Below, in pieces: positions 41,847 to 49,137 of a stretch of DNA of 50,555 bases. Below the pieces are notes generated by a model that made no database searches, was not told the DNA's origin, and saw nothing but the letters and a program-made list of their open reading frames with translations. This DNA comes from Chloroflexota bacterium (GTDB lineage: Bacteria; Chloroflexota; Anaerolineae; Anaerolineales; Villigracilaceae): positions 1 to 50,555 of the forward strand of contig SXKT01000070.1 in assembly GCA_005778035.1 (NCBI GenBank). Direction: 5' to 3'. The stretch's first letter is position 1; each line of letters opens with the position of its first letter. The position numbers and the translations under genes were made by a program.

Positions 41847-43421
41847 TTATTTCCTTTTGTATGTGCCATTAATGATCGCACCGTCAACCCAAATACTGTC
41901 TACCAAAGTGAGACCTTCCACCTCGGTATTAAAGTGTGTGCGATAATGATCGATCAGGTAATCGAATGGTTCATCCTTGCCCACCACCAAGATACGTTTT
42001 CGGTCCGGCTTCGGCAAGATCTTCCAGTTTTCTTGTGCCAGGTATGGGTGAAAACCTGTCACTCGGATATCAGTTCGCGGATCAGATTCCGCAATTTTTT
42101 CCAACGCTGTACGGTAAGCCAATCCCCAATAATCCATCGCATATGCGGTCCTGGCGGCAGCCAAATCACTACCAGCAAGCTTGTTGTAATACACATGTTC
42201 ATATGGATGAGCAAAATAGAAAAATAGCCCTAATTTTGCAATAGCCAACAATACAAGCAACGATGTTGCCAAAATCACTGGCTTGCCCACTTTGGATTTC
42301 CACCATTTTATTGCCAGGTTTAATGCCAACTCAACCCCGATCGCTGCAACCCCCACAAAACCTGCGTAGATAAAAAAGGCATGCCGCCAACCATTGTAGA
42401 TGACTGGTTTAATGGCCATCAGAACCAACAAGGGCAACACAAATGCAGCCACCATGATCCATCTCACCAGGTTAGCTTCAAAAGGACGGTTTCGATTTTC
42501 ATTGCCGCCAGTGAAAACGGCAATTATTCCGACTCCAAAGAAAGCCAAAAATAAGATCGGGGTGGTCACCGCAAAATAAACTGGCAAGTAATACCATGGG
42601 TATTGTTCGGGGCTTAAAAAATTACCCATAAATAATTCTTTATGCGGCCATGTGAACAAATCCATGGATAAAAATAATCGCAATTCAAGGTATGGGTTGT
42701 GCCATAAGGCCGGCATGAATAATACCAATGCCCCCAAAGCCGCCACTCCATACACCAAAGCCAGTACAGAAAAAAGCTTCCACTTTCGGGGTTCCCGGGC
42801 CAATAACGCCAAGGCTGCCAAACCTGTAAGTCCCCACATCATCACACCGGGCAAGCGTAACACCACCAAATAACCGCTTAGGGTACCGTGCAAAAGCGCA
42901 AATTTCCAATCCCGTTTCTCGATCAACAAAGCCAGGCTATATAAAGACATCACAAAATACGATAAGAAGGGGATATCCTTGATGTTGTAAAAGCTATGCG
43001 AAAAGATGTGGGGGTGGAATACATACAACAAGACCCCTGCCAGCGCCACTCCAAATGCCATTTTCATTTTGCGCAGCAACGCAAATAAGTAGATCGACGA
43101 AAGGTAAAAAGTTAGATAGGTATATAGGTGACGTGCCAAGAAATTAACCCGGCTGTCTTTTATATTGCCCCCTATGGCTTCCAATTGCATCGCGATGATC
43201 GCTCCATAATGGCGGTCATCATAGCTTAGTAATTCATCACTTGTTCCAGCTATGTAATCCCAGTTTACACGGGCTTTCTTGATCTGAAAGGATTCATCCA
43301 CAGAAATCCCATAATCGTCATAGCTGATAACCCCAATCGCCAATATTGCCAAAAAGGTCAGTACGATGACCCATCTCATCCAGCGAACGTTATCTGCTTT
43401 GTTTTGGTTGGATTCGAGCAT
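41847..43421 (-). CDS. GT-C-type membrane glycosyltransferase (PMT/ArnT-like)
   Basis: A 524-residue protein with about 10-12 hydrophobic helices. The first outer loop contains SYDDYGISVDESFQIKKARV, with the Asp/Glu pair typical of GT-C (dolichyl-phosphate-mannose-type) transferases. YNIKDIPFLSYFVMSLYSLA and a second loop near residue 255 (DLFTWPHKELFMGNFLSPEQ) follow. The C-terminal 110 residues are soluble (DIRVTGFHPYLAQENW, KRILVVGKDEPFDYLIDHYR). Such enzymes use lipid-linked sugars outside the membrane. Acceptor unknown. TATAAT lies about 25 nt before the ATG on the minus strand. Confidence 0.85.
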   Translation of the reverse strand: MLESNQNKADNVRWMRWVIVLTFLAILAIGVISYDDYGISVDESFQIKKARVNWDYIAGTSDELLSYDDRHYGAIIAMQLEAIGGNIKDSRVNFLARHLYTYLTFYLSSIYLFALLRKMKMAFGVALAGVLLYVFHPHIFSHSFYNIKDIPFLSYFVMSLYSLALLIEKRDWKFALLHGTLSGYLVVLRLPGVMMWGLTGLAALALLAREPRKWKLFSVLALVYGVAALGALVLFMPALWHNPYLELRLFLSMDLFTWPHKELFMGNFLSPEQYPWYYLPVYFAVTTPILFLAFFGVGIIAVFTGGNENRNRPFEANLVRWIMVAAFVLPLLVLMAIKPVIYNGWRHAFFIYAGFVGVAAIGVELALNLAIKWWKSKVGKPVILATSLLVLLAIAKLGLFFYFAHPYEHVYYNKLAGSDLAAARTAYAMDYWGLAYRTALEKIAESDPRTDIRVTGFHPYLAQENWKILPKPDRKRILVVGKDEPFDYLIDHYRTHFNTEVEGLTLVDSIWVDGAIINGTYKRK

Positions 43422-43476
43422 TTTGTTGAACCTTTCAGTGCTTAATTATAATGGCTCAATTGGCCCATTAAATACA

Positions 43477-43498
43477 CAAGCCGCTTTTCAGCGGCTTG
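43477..43498 (-). terminator. Hairpin after the LysM gene
   Basis: CAAGCCGCT and AGCGGCTTG form a 9-bp perfect stem with a 4-nt loop, 20 nt past the LysM stop codon. The following T-run (TGTATTT) is poor, so termination may be partial. Confidence 0.5.
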
Positions 43499-43518
43499 CG
43501 AAAAAGAGGTTGATCAGG

Positions 43519-44292
43519 TTACTGAACCCGCAAAACAGTGCCAACATAAATGAGATTAGGATTCCAAATTGTTGGGTTCAATGACAACAGGTAGCTTAGG
43601 CTGATGCCATAATAACTTGCGATCTTCTTCATCGTATCGCCAGGTTTCACTGTGTAATACCCGCCTTCATCCCACCCAGCAAAAGGAGTATTGATGGATT
43701 GACCAACATAAATCAAGTTGGCATTGCCGATCTGTGGATTGAGTTTTAGCAGATCCCATAATGAGATCCCCCAACCACTTGCAAGGCTCTTGAGTGTATC
43801 TCCGCGTTGGATCTGATACGTTTGATAAACCATCGGTACGGGTTCAATGGGGGGTGTTGATGGTGTTTGGTCTGGCTGCCAACCATAGGATGGTATGTAC
43901 AAAGATTGTCCGGCATATATCCAGGACCAAGCCGAAATGTTATTGGCATTAGCAATGCTATCCATGCTAACCCCGAAACGATTGGCGATTTTAAATAATG
44001 TATCGCCATAGCGCACTGTGTAATAAGAGCCGTAACTTGGCCAATCCACTTGGCCTTGCTGTGAATATAAATAGATCACTTGCCCTGGGTAGATCCAGCT
44101 GGTTAGTCCGGGGTTATAGCCCAAAATTTGGTCGACAGTGTACCCGCATTGGCGGGCGATCGAGTACAACGTATCCCCTCGCTGCACAGTCACTTGGTTT
44201 CCGCAACCATCCCAAGCCTTTGCCGCTGATGGAAAAACCAACGCCAATGTCAATACCAAAACAAGGATCTGAACATGAAATTGATTTCTCAT
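43519..44292 (-). CDS. Secreted protein with four LysM domains
   Basis: A 257-residue protein with an N-terminal signal peptide (residues about 5-26, ending PSAAKA). Four LysM repeats follow: VQRGDTLYSIARQCGYTVDQ, VRYGDTLFKIANRFGVSMDS, IQRGDTLKSLASGWGISLWD and VKPGDTMKKIASYYGISLSY. LysM binds N-acetylglucosamine in peptidoglycan or related glycans. No catalytic domain is present, so it is probably a wall-binding or structural protein. The start at 44292 fits AGGAGG 6 nt upstream better than the in-frame ATG at 44310. It lies 50 nt after the M4 peptidase gene. Confidence 0.92.
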   Translation of the reverse strand: MRNQFHVQILVLVLTLALVFPSAAKAWDGCGNQVTVQRGDTLYSIARQCGYTVDQILGYNPGLTSWIYPGQVIYLYSQQGQVDWPSYGSYYTVRYGDTLFKIANRFGVSMDSIANANNISAWSWIYAGQSLYIPSYGWQPDQTPSTPPIEPVPMVYQTYQIQRGDTLKSLASGWGISLWDLLKLNPQIGNANLIYVGQSINTPFAGWDEGGYYTVKPGDTMKKIASYYGISLSYLLSLNPTIWNPNLIYVGTVLRVQ

Positions 44293-44342
44293 AGATACCT
44301 CCTTGTTCATTGTATAACAATCAAAGCTTGGTTTCTACCCAC

Positions 44343-45497
44343 CTACCTGTTGCCACGTACAATTGCAGCAAAGCTAAGGAATGTGCCCAGGCATCCGCCG
44401 CTTTTGGGTGCTGCAGGCTTAGGCGCCTTGCCGCTGTAGTAGATACCAACGGCTTTCCATCCATTTGTAATGGCTTGTTGCTCCAAACTTCCACTACCGA
44501 ACATCTCACCCGAGATCTTTATGGTCATATCGGCAGCTTCCTGAAAGGTGGCAACCTCAGCCAGCCTGCCATCCATAGCCTCGTACCAGACCCGTCCTGC
44601 CTTCTCCCAAGCATATCCACCTAATTCAAGTGCCGCCATGCAAAAGGCCCGGTTCGGAATCCCTGAGTTGATGTGTACACCTGCGTTATCGGTGGTGGTA
44701 TTAACAAAGGCGGACATATGGCCCGGTTGCGGATCGCGTCCCAGCATTGGGTCTTCATACGCGTTGCCCGGTTCGATCATCGACCTCAAACCCTTGGCTC
44801 GGATGTTGCCAGTGAATATTCCTGCACCTATCAACCAATCCGAAGTCCGCGCAGGTTGCCGGTCACGATATTGCCTTACCAGAATACCAAATACATCGGC
44901 AAAACTTTCGTTCAGCGCGCCACTTTGCCCCCAGTACATCAATCGAGAACCATTTTGGATCACGCCATGGGTCAATTCATGCCCAATCACATCCACAGAG
45001 GTGGTAAATCGGTTAAAAATGCGGTCCCCAACAGGCAGGTCTTCATCTCCATCGCCGTACACCATTTGTTGTCCATCCCAAAAAGCATTGTCGTAACTGT
45101 CTTGGTAATGAACTGTGGAATCGAGAATGCTGCCTTTGCCATCGATCGAATTACGGCCATATACCTGATGAAACAGATCATAGGTGTGGCCGCTACCTTC
45201 ATATGCTTCATTTGCAGCATGGTCGGCAACCGGGCTTTCACCTTCTTTACGAATGGGCATCCCCGGTAAAGACATTCCATTGTTGGCTGAATACACCACC
45301 CGATATTTTCCCCTGCCAGTTGCAGCTGCCGGAAACATCGCGGCAACATTCGTGAGGCCGGTTCGCCTCCCTCGCAATTGTTCCGTAGAAACCAAGGTCA
45401 TCAGGGCTTTGTCAGACTGTCCAGGTTTTCCTTTTTCCGCGATATTCTTCAACATGTGCGGCGGAATGATGCATTGCACTGGCTTGCGCAGGCACAT
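44343..45497 (-). CDS. Protealysin-like M4 metallopeptidase
   Basis: A 384-residue zinc peptidase. The short propeptide carries CIIPPHMLKNIAEKG near residue 9, the PPHxL motif of protealysin-type propeptides. The zinc site is VIGHELTHGVIQ near residue 171 (both His) and NESFADVFG near residue 195 (Glu); the active-site His is in VHINSGIPNRAF near residue 275. There is no signal peptide, as in protealysin, so it may act inside the cell or leave by another route. It follows three M42 peptidase genes by 11 nt, suggesting a shared transcript for peptide degradation. Confidence 0.93.
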   Translation of the reverse strand: MCLRKPVQCIIPPHMLKNIAEKGKPGQSDKALMTLVSTEQLRGRRTGLTNVAAMFPAAATGRGKYRVVYSANNGMSLPGMPIRKEGESPVADHAANEAYEGSGHTYDLFHQVYGRNSIDGKGSILDSTVHYQDSYDNAFWDGQQMVYGDGDEDLPVGDRIFNRFTTSVDVIGHELTHGVIQNGSRLMYWGQSGALNESFADVFGILVRQYRDRQPARTSDWLIGAGIFTGNIRAKGLRSMIEPGNAYEDPMLGRDPQPGHMSAFVNTTTDNAGVHINSGIPNRAFCMAALELGGYAWEKAGRVWYEAMDGRLAEVATFQEAADMTIKISGEMFGSGSLEQQAITNGWKAVGIYYSGKAPKPAAPKSGGCLGTFLSFAAIVRGNR

Positions 45498-45508
45498 ACC
45501 CTAAGCCT

Positions 45509-46507
45509 CTACAAATGTACCGGCAGGCTAACCAACCGGGTCACCAGTTTCACCGCATTTTCCACATCTATCGGGTCTATCATTTCAGATGCGGAATGCA
45601 CATATCGGCATGGGATACTAACAACCCCAACCGGAACACCAGAACGCGCCAATTGAATTGCACGCGCGTCGGTTGTTCCGCCCAATAACACTTCCCGTTG
45701 GTAAGGCATTTCCTCAGCCTCAGCTGCCGAAATCATCCATTTTACTACCCGCGGATCAGAGATCATTCCGGCGTCTTTGATTTTGATCGCCGGGCCAGCG
45801 CCGAGTTTGATAGACAATCCTTTTTGGTTGGGTGTATCGCCCCATCCGGTTACATCCAAAGCAATGCCAAGATCAGGGTCAACACTGTATGCCGATGTCT
45901 CCGCCCCCCGTGTTCCAACTTCTTCCTGGGTGGTAAACACAAAATATATATCATTGGCCGAGTCCTTTACTGCACGCATCACCTGTATGGCTATGGCAAC
46001 ACCAATTCGGTCATCCATAGCCTTGGCAACCCATTTTCCGCCAACCTCAGAAAATTCGCGGTCAAACCCGGCAACATCTCCAATGCAGACCGGATGCCCA
46101 GCATCACTCAAAACGCCCACATCGATATAACATTTTTCAATCGAGACAGCGTCGCCTGGTTTCATTTCTTCCACCCCAATCACCCCTCGAGTGCCATTTA
46201 CGAATCTAACCCTGCTGCCTGGCAAATTACGGGGGTAAACTCCACCGATCGGGGCAAAGCGGACAAACCCATCTTTTTCAATGTGGGTAGCGATCACACC
46301 GATCTCATCCATATGGGCAGCGACCATGATCTTCTTCGGTTGCCCAGCTCCTTTTGCCGCTTTCTTTAACAAGATCAGGTTGCCCAGCGCGTCCACACGC
46401 ATTTCATCGAACAAACCTTTAGTTTCAGCTTCAATAAACTCCCGAACGGGAGATTCAAACCCGGAAGGGGCAAATTTTTCAGTTAGCGATTTCACAAGTT
46501 GTTTCAT
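45509..46507 (-). CDS. M42-family aminopeptidase (copy 1)
   Basis: A 332-residue metal-dependent aminopeptidase of the TET/glutamyl-endoglucanase (M42) family. Two-metal motifs: VAAHMDEIGVIATHI near residue 62, KAMDDRIGVAI near residue 165, the catalytic Glu pair in TTQEEVGTRGAE near residue 196 and the His in PCRYVHSASEM near residue 305. Such enzymes form large tetrahedral shells that trim peptides. Start has GGAG at suitable distance. It lies 12 nt after copy 2. Confidence 0.92.
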   Translation of the reverse strand: MKQLVKSLTEKFAPSGFESPVREFIEAETKGLFDEMRVDALGNLILLKKAAKGAGQPKKIMVAAHMDEIGVIATHIEKDGFVRFAPIGGVYPRNLPGSRVRFVNGTRGVIGVEEMKPGDAVSIEKCYIDVGVLSDAGHPVCIGDVAGFDREFSEVGGKWVAKAMDDRIGVAIAIQVMRAVKDSANDIYFVFTTQEEVGTRGAETSAYSVDPDLGIALDVTGWGDTPNQKGLSIKLGAGPAIKIKDAGMISDPRVVKWMISAAEAEEMPYQREVLLGGTTDARAIQLARSGVPVGVVSIPCRYVHSASEMIDPIDVENAVKLVTRLVSLPVHL

Positions 46508-46519
46508 TTTTTATCTCCG

Positions 46520-47587
46520 TTATGGGCGGGGTTGTTTGGTCAATTCATAACTCATTTTGGATAATCCGGCAGCCAACAGCCTTACACTGGATTCCCAATC
46601 GGTCAGTTTGGAAAGCAAGATCGCGGTGTGGGTATAACGATGCGGCACAGATATGCTAATCGTAGGCACACCCCCATTGGCCCGGTGTATCGAACCACCA
46701 TTCGTGCCACCACCACCAGGTTGGCGCAATTGATAAGTGATTTTTTCCTCTTCCCCAACCCGCTTAAAGAGGGTTACCAACCGCGGGTCATTCAACGTTG
46801 AGCCATCATAAGTATAAATTGCGGGGCCAAGACCAATTTTGGTATTGTAGTAGCTGTTCTCAATACTGCCATCAGGGGATGGGTGGTCATACGCAGGGGT
46901 CGCGTCGATCGCAATGGCAAAGTCAGGGTCGATCGATTGTGCCGCGACCTTAGCGCCCCTCAAACCGATCTCTTCTTGCACACTGAATGAATAAGCGAGC
47001 TGAATATTGGGGAATTCCAGTTCCATCATTTGCAACAAAATTGCCACACCAATGCGATCATCAATTGCCTTGGCAAAAATGTTGTCTTCAACATACATAA
47101 GTTTTGTCGCAAAAACCGCCCGGTCTCCCGGTTGTATATTTTTGCCTTTGGTACCAACATCAATCTTCAGCGATTCAACAGATAATTTTCCGGCTCGTTC
47201 GTCTGCAGTGGTTAGGTGGATCGGTTTGGCGCCGATCACCCCGGGCACTTTGTCATTACCCACCAAAACCTGTTTGCCCGGTAATGAGCGCGGATCGATC
47301 CCGCCAACCAATTCAAACGAATACAATCCATCGCCATCGTCGCTAACCAACATAAAACCAACTTCATCCATATGCGCATCCAGCATCACCAACGGTTTAC
47401 TGGCATCTCGTTGTTTGGGAGTAGCGATCACGCTTCCAAGTGCGTCCGTTCGAACATTTAGGTGCTTGCCCTTCAGCTCAGCCAAAACGATCTTGCGAAC
47501 TTCGTCCTCGTGCCCCGAAACACCCGCAGCGTTGCACAATTTTTCTAACAGGTCTTTATGTCGTTGCTCAATCTTCGGCAGTTCCAT
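46520..47587 (-). CDS. M42-family aminopeptidase (copy 2)
   Basis: A 355-residue paralogue of copy 1. Motifs are intact: DAHMDEVGFMLVSD near residue 72, KAIDDRIGVAI, SVQEEIGLRGAK and PHRYTHTAI near the C-terminus. The start at 47587 is chosen because AGGAG immediately precedes it; ATG 47599 would overlap that site. It overlaps the 3' end of copy 3 by 20 nt, so translation is probably coupled. Confidence 0.92.
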   Translation of the reverse strand: MELPKIEQRHKDLLEKLCNAAGVSGHEDEVRKIVLAELKGKHLNVRTDALGSVIATPKQRDASKPLVMLDAHMDEVGFMLVSDDGDGLYSFELVGGIDPRSLPGKQVLVGNDKVPGVIGAKPIHLTTADERAGKLSVESLKIDVGTKGKNIQPGDRAVFATKLMYVEDNIFAKAIDDRIGVAILLQMMELEFPNIQLAYSFSVQEEIGLRGAKVAAQSIDPDFAIAIDATPAYDHPSPDGSIENSYYNTKIGLGPAIYTYDGSTLNDPRLVTLFKRVGEEEKITYQLRQPGGGGTNGGSIHRANGGVPTISISVPHRYTHTAILLSKLTDWESSVRLLAAGLSKMSYELTKQPRP

Positions 47588-48668
47588 CGTTCTCCTCATG
47601 GTCCCACGCTATCTTCTTCAAAAATTTGTCATCCAACTCGCTACAAATCCCTTCGAGTAGTTTGGCGGTGCGCTTAATATCAGTGATATTTACCATTTCT
47701 ACCGGTGTGTGCATATATTTAAGCGGAATGCCAATGACAATGGTCGGTATTCCGGCATTGGCTACCTGGACCGCATAAGCATCTGTACCGCTATGCTTGG
47801 GCATAGGCTCTACCGAAATCGGTATCTCAATCTCCTCGGCAATCGATTTCACCTTGCGCATAAATCCAGTATGGATATTGGGGCCCAATCCCAATGTTAT
47901 TCCCTTCCCAGATGCATATGTTTTCCAGTCGTTGGAACCTGGCCCCTTTGCAAATGTAACATCGATGACAATCGCCAAGTCTGGCGAAGCGGACCGGCTT
48001 GAAGTATATGCACCTGCGAAATTGGTCTCTTCCTGACTAGTGGCTACTGCCAAAACATCCCAACCGAATTGACGATTTTTGTTATTGCGCAGGAAGGTGC
48101 TTAGGGCGGTAACAGATGCTCTATTGTCTGCTGAGTGACCCGAGATAACATCTGATCCATGTTCCATGGGGTGAGTATTAAAGGAAATTAAATCACCGAT
48201 CTGAACCTGGCTTTTGAGCTCAGCTTCTACCATGCCAAGGTCAACCAGCAATTCATTCATCGGGATACTGCCATTGGTTGGCGCCATCGCACGCGGATGC
48301 GGTGAAGCGATCACACCAGGGCGTTGGATAACCTCCCCATGGCCGCTGCAATGCACAGTCACTGGTGTTCCAGGTAAGATACGCGGATCAATTCCACCAA
48401 CATCGGTAAACCTCAGAAAAGATCCGTGAAGCTCGGTTACCATCATCCCGATTGCATCCATGTGGGCGGCGATCAGTACTGATCTGGCCTTATGGCCAAC
48501 AGGCTGGGCTCCTTTTTTAAGGCCATGCAAGGATCCTACCTTGCTCACGGTCACCTCATCACAGGTATCCTCCCATTCATGCCTAATCAAATCGGCTACC
48601 GGTGTTTCAAAACCAGATAAACCTGGGGCGTCCATTAATTTTTTCAACAACGTTTTTATATACTGCAT
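47568..48668 (-). CDS. M42-family aminopeptidase (copy 3, diverged)
   Basis: A 366-residue paralogue with altered motifs: AAHMDAIGMMVTELH (Glu to Ala after the metal-binding Asp), GHSADNRASVTAL (DNR for DDR, no Gly), ATSQEETNFAGA (catalytic Glu pair kept) and PLKYMHTPVEM. Metal-binding His/Asp and the Glu pair remain, so activity is likely but specificity may differ. Start 48668 follows AGAGGA; the longer ORF to 48683 lacks a site. First of the three M42 genes in the run. Confidence 0.88.
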   Translation of the reverse strand: MQYIKTLLKKLMDAPGLSGFETPVADLIRHEWEDTCDEVTVSKVGSLHGLKKGAQPVGHKARSVLIAAHMDAIGMMVTELHGSFLRFTDVGGIDPRILPGTPVTVHCSGHGEVIQRPGVIASPHPRAMAPTNGSIPMNELLVDLGMVEAELKSQVQIGDLISFNTHPMEHGSDVISGHSADNRASVTALSTFLRNNKNRQFGWDVLAVATSQEETNFAGAYTSSRSASPDLAIVIDVTFAKGPGSNDWKTYASGKGITLGLGPNIHTGFMRKVKSIAEEIEIPISVEPMPKHSGTDAYAVQVANAGIPTIVIGIPLKYMHTPVEMVNITDIKRTAKLLEGICSELDDKFLKKIAWDHEENDGTAED

Positions 48669-48679
48669 TTTTCCTCTTC

Positions 48680-49069
48680 TCACGGAGATGGTAAAACGGT
48701 TTCGACCGGCGATGGAAGATTGGTCGGGGTATCAAAAATAAACTCTGTATTGGTAGGGCTTGGCTCCATTGTCCAGGTCGGCAATGGAGTAAAGGTCAAT
48801 GTAGGTGAAGCTGTTCCGGTCGGCACTGATGTAGGCGGAAAAGTATTGGTTGCTGCCGGGCCAACAGTCCTTGAAGGTTCACCAGGTGCAGGTGTTTCAG
48901 TTCGACGGAATGGTGGAATGGTCATCGTTGGCGTTGAGGTCATTTCTTTGGCTTGGTCCGGTGTAAATTGCCATGTAAATACGCCCAAACAATAGCATGG
49001 CAATGTAAAAAAAATCACCAGCAACATTGCTTTCCGTTTTTCGTTGGCTGACCTTTCCGCGTCTGGCAT
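48680..49069 (-). CDS. Membrane-anchored Thr/Pro-rich protein
   Basis: A 129-residue protein with one hydrophobic helix near residues 15-33 (MLLVIFFTLPCYCLGVF) and a C-terminal tail of Thr, Pro and Ser (for example TSTPTMTIPPFRRTETPAPG, PTGTASPTLTFTPLPT). Such tails are common on extracytoplasmic proteins of Anaerolineae, as I recall, and may be O-glycosylated. The start is ATG 49069; TTG 49072 is possible. TATCAT lies 6 nt before the ATG with no Shine-Dalgarno. First gene of the peptidase run. Confidence 0.65.
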   Translation of the reverse strand: MPDAERSANEKRKAMLLVIFFTLPCYCLGVFTWQFTPDQAKEMTSTPTMTIPPFRRTETPAPGEPSRTVGPAATNTFPPTSVPTGTASPTLTFTPLPTWTMEPSPTNTEFIFDTPTNLPSPVETVLPSP

Positions 49070-49075
49070 CAATTT

Positions 49076-49081
49076 ATGATA
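49076..49081 (-). promoter_or_regulatory. -10 box of the peptidase gene run, leaderless arrangement
   Basis: TATCAT on the minus strand with 6 nt to the ATG at 49069 and no ribosome-binding site. Divergent from sbcC. Confidence 0.4.
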
Positions 49082-49137
49082 ACATCAGTTAATTTTATGG
49101 GCAAGAAATTGTTACCACGCCATTTTGGAGGGAATCT

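Noticed and set aside
45698..46369. 223-codon plus-strand ORF over an M42 gene
   Set aside because: Antisense to intact peptidase motifs; composition is not protein-like.
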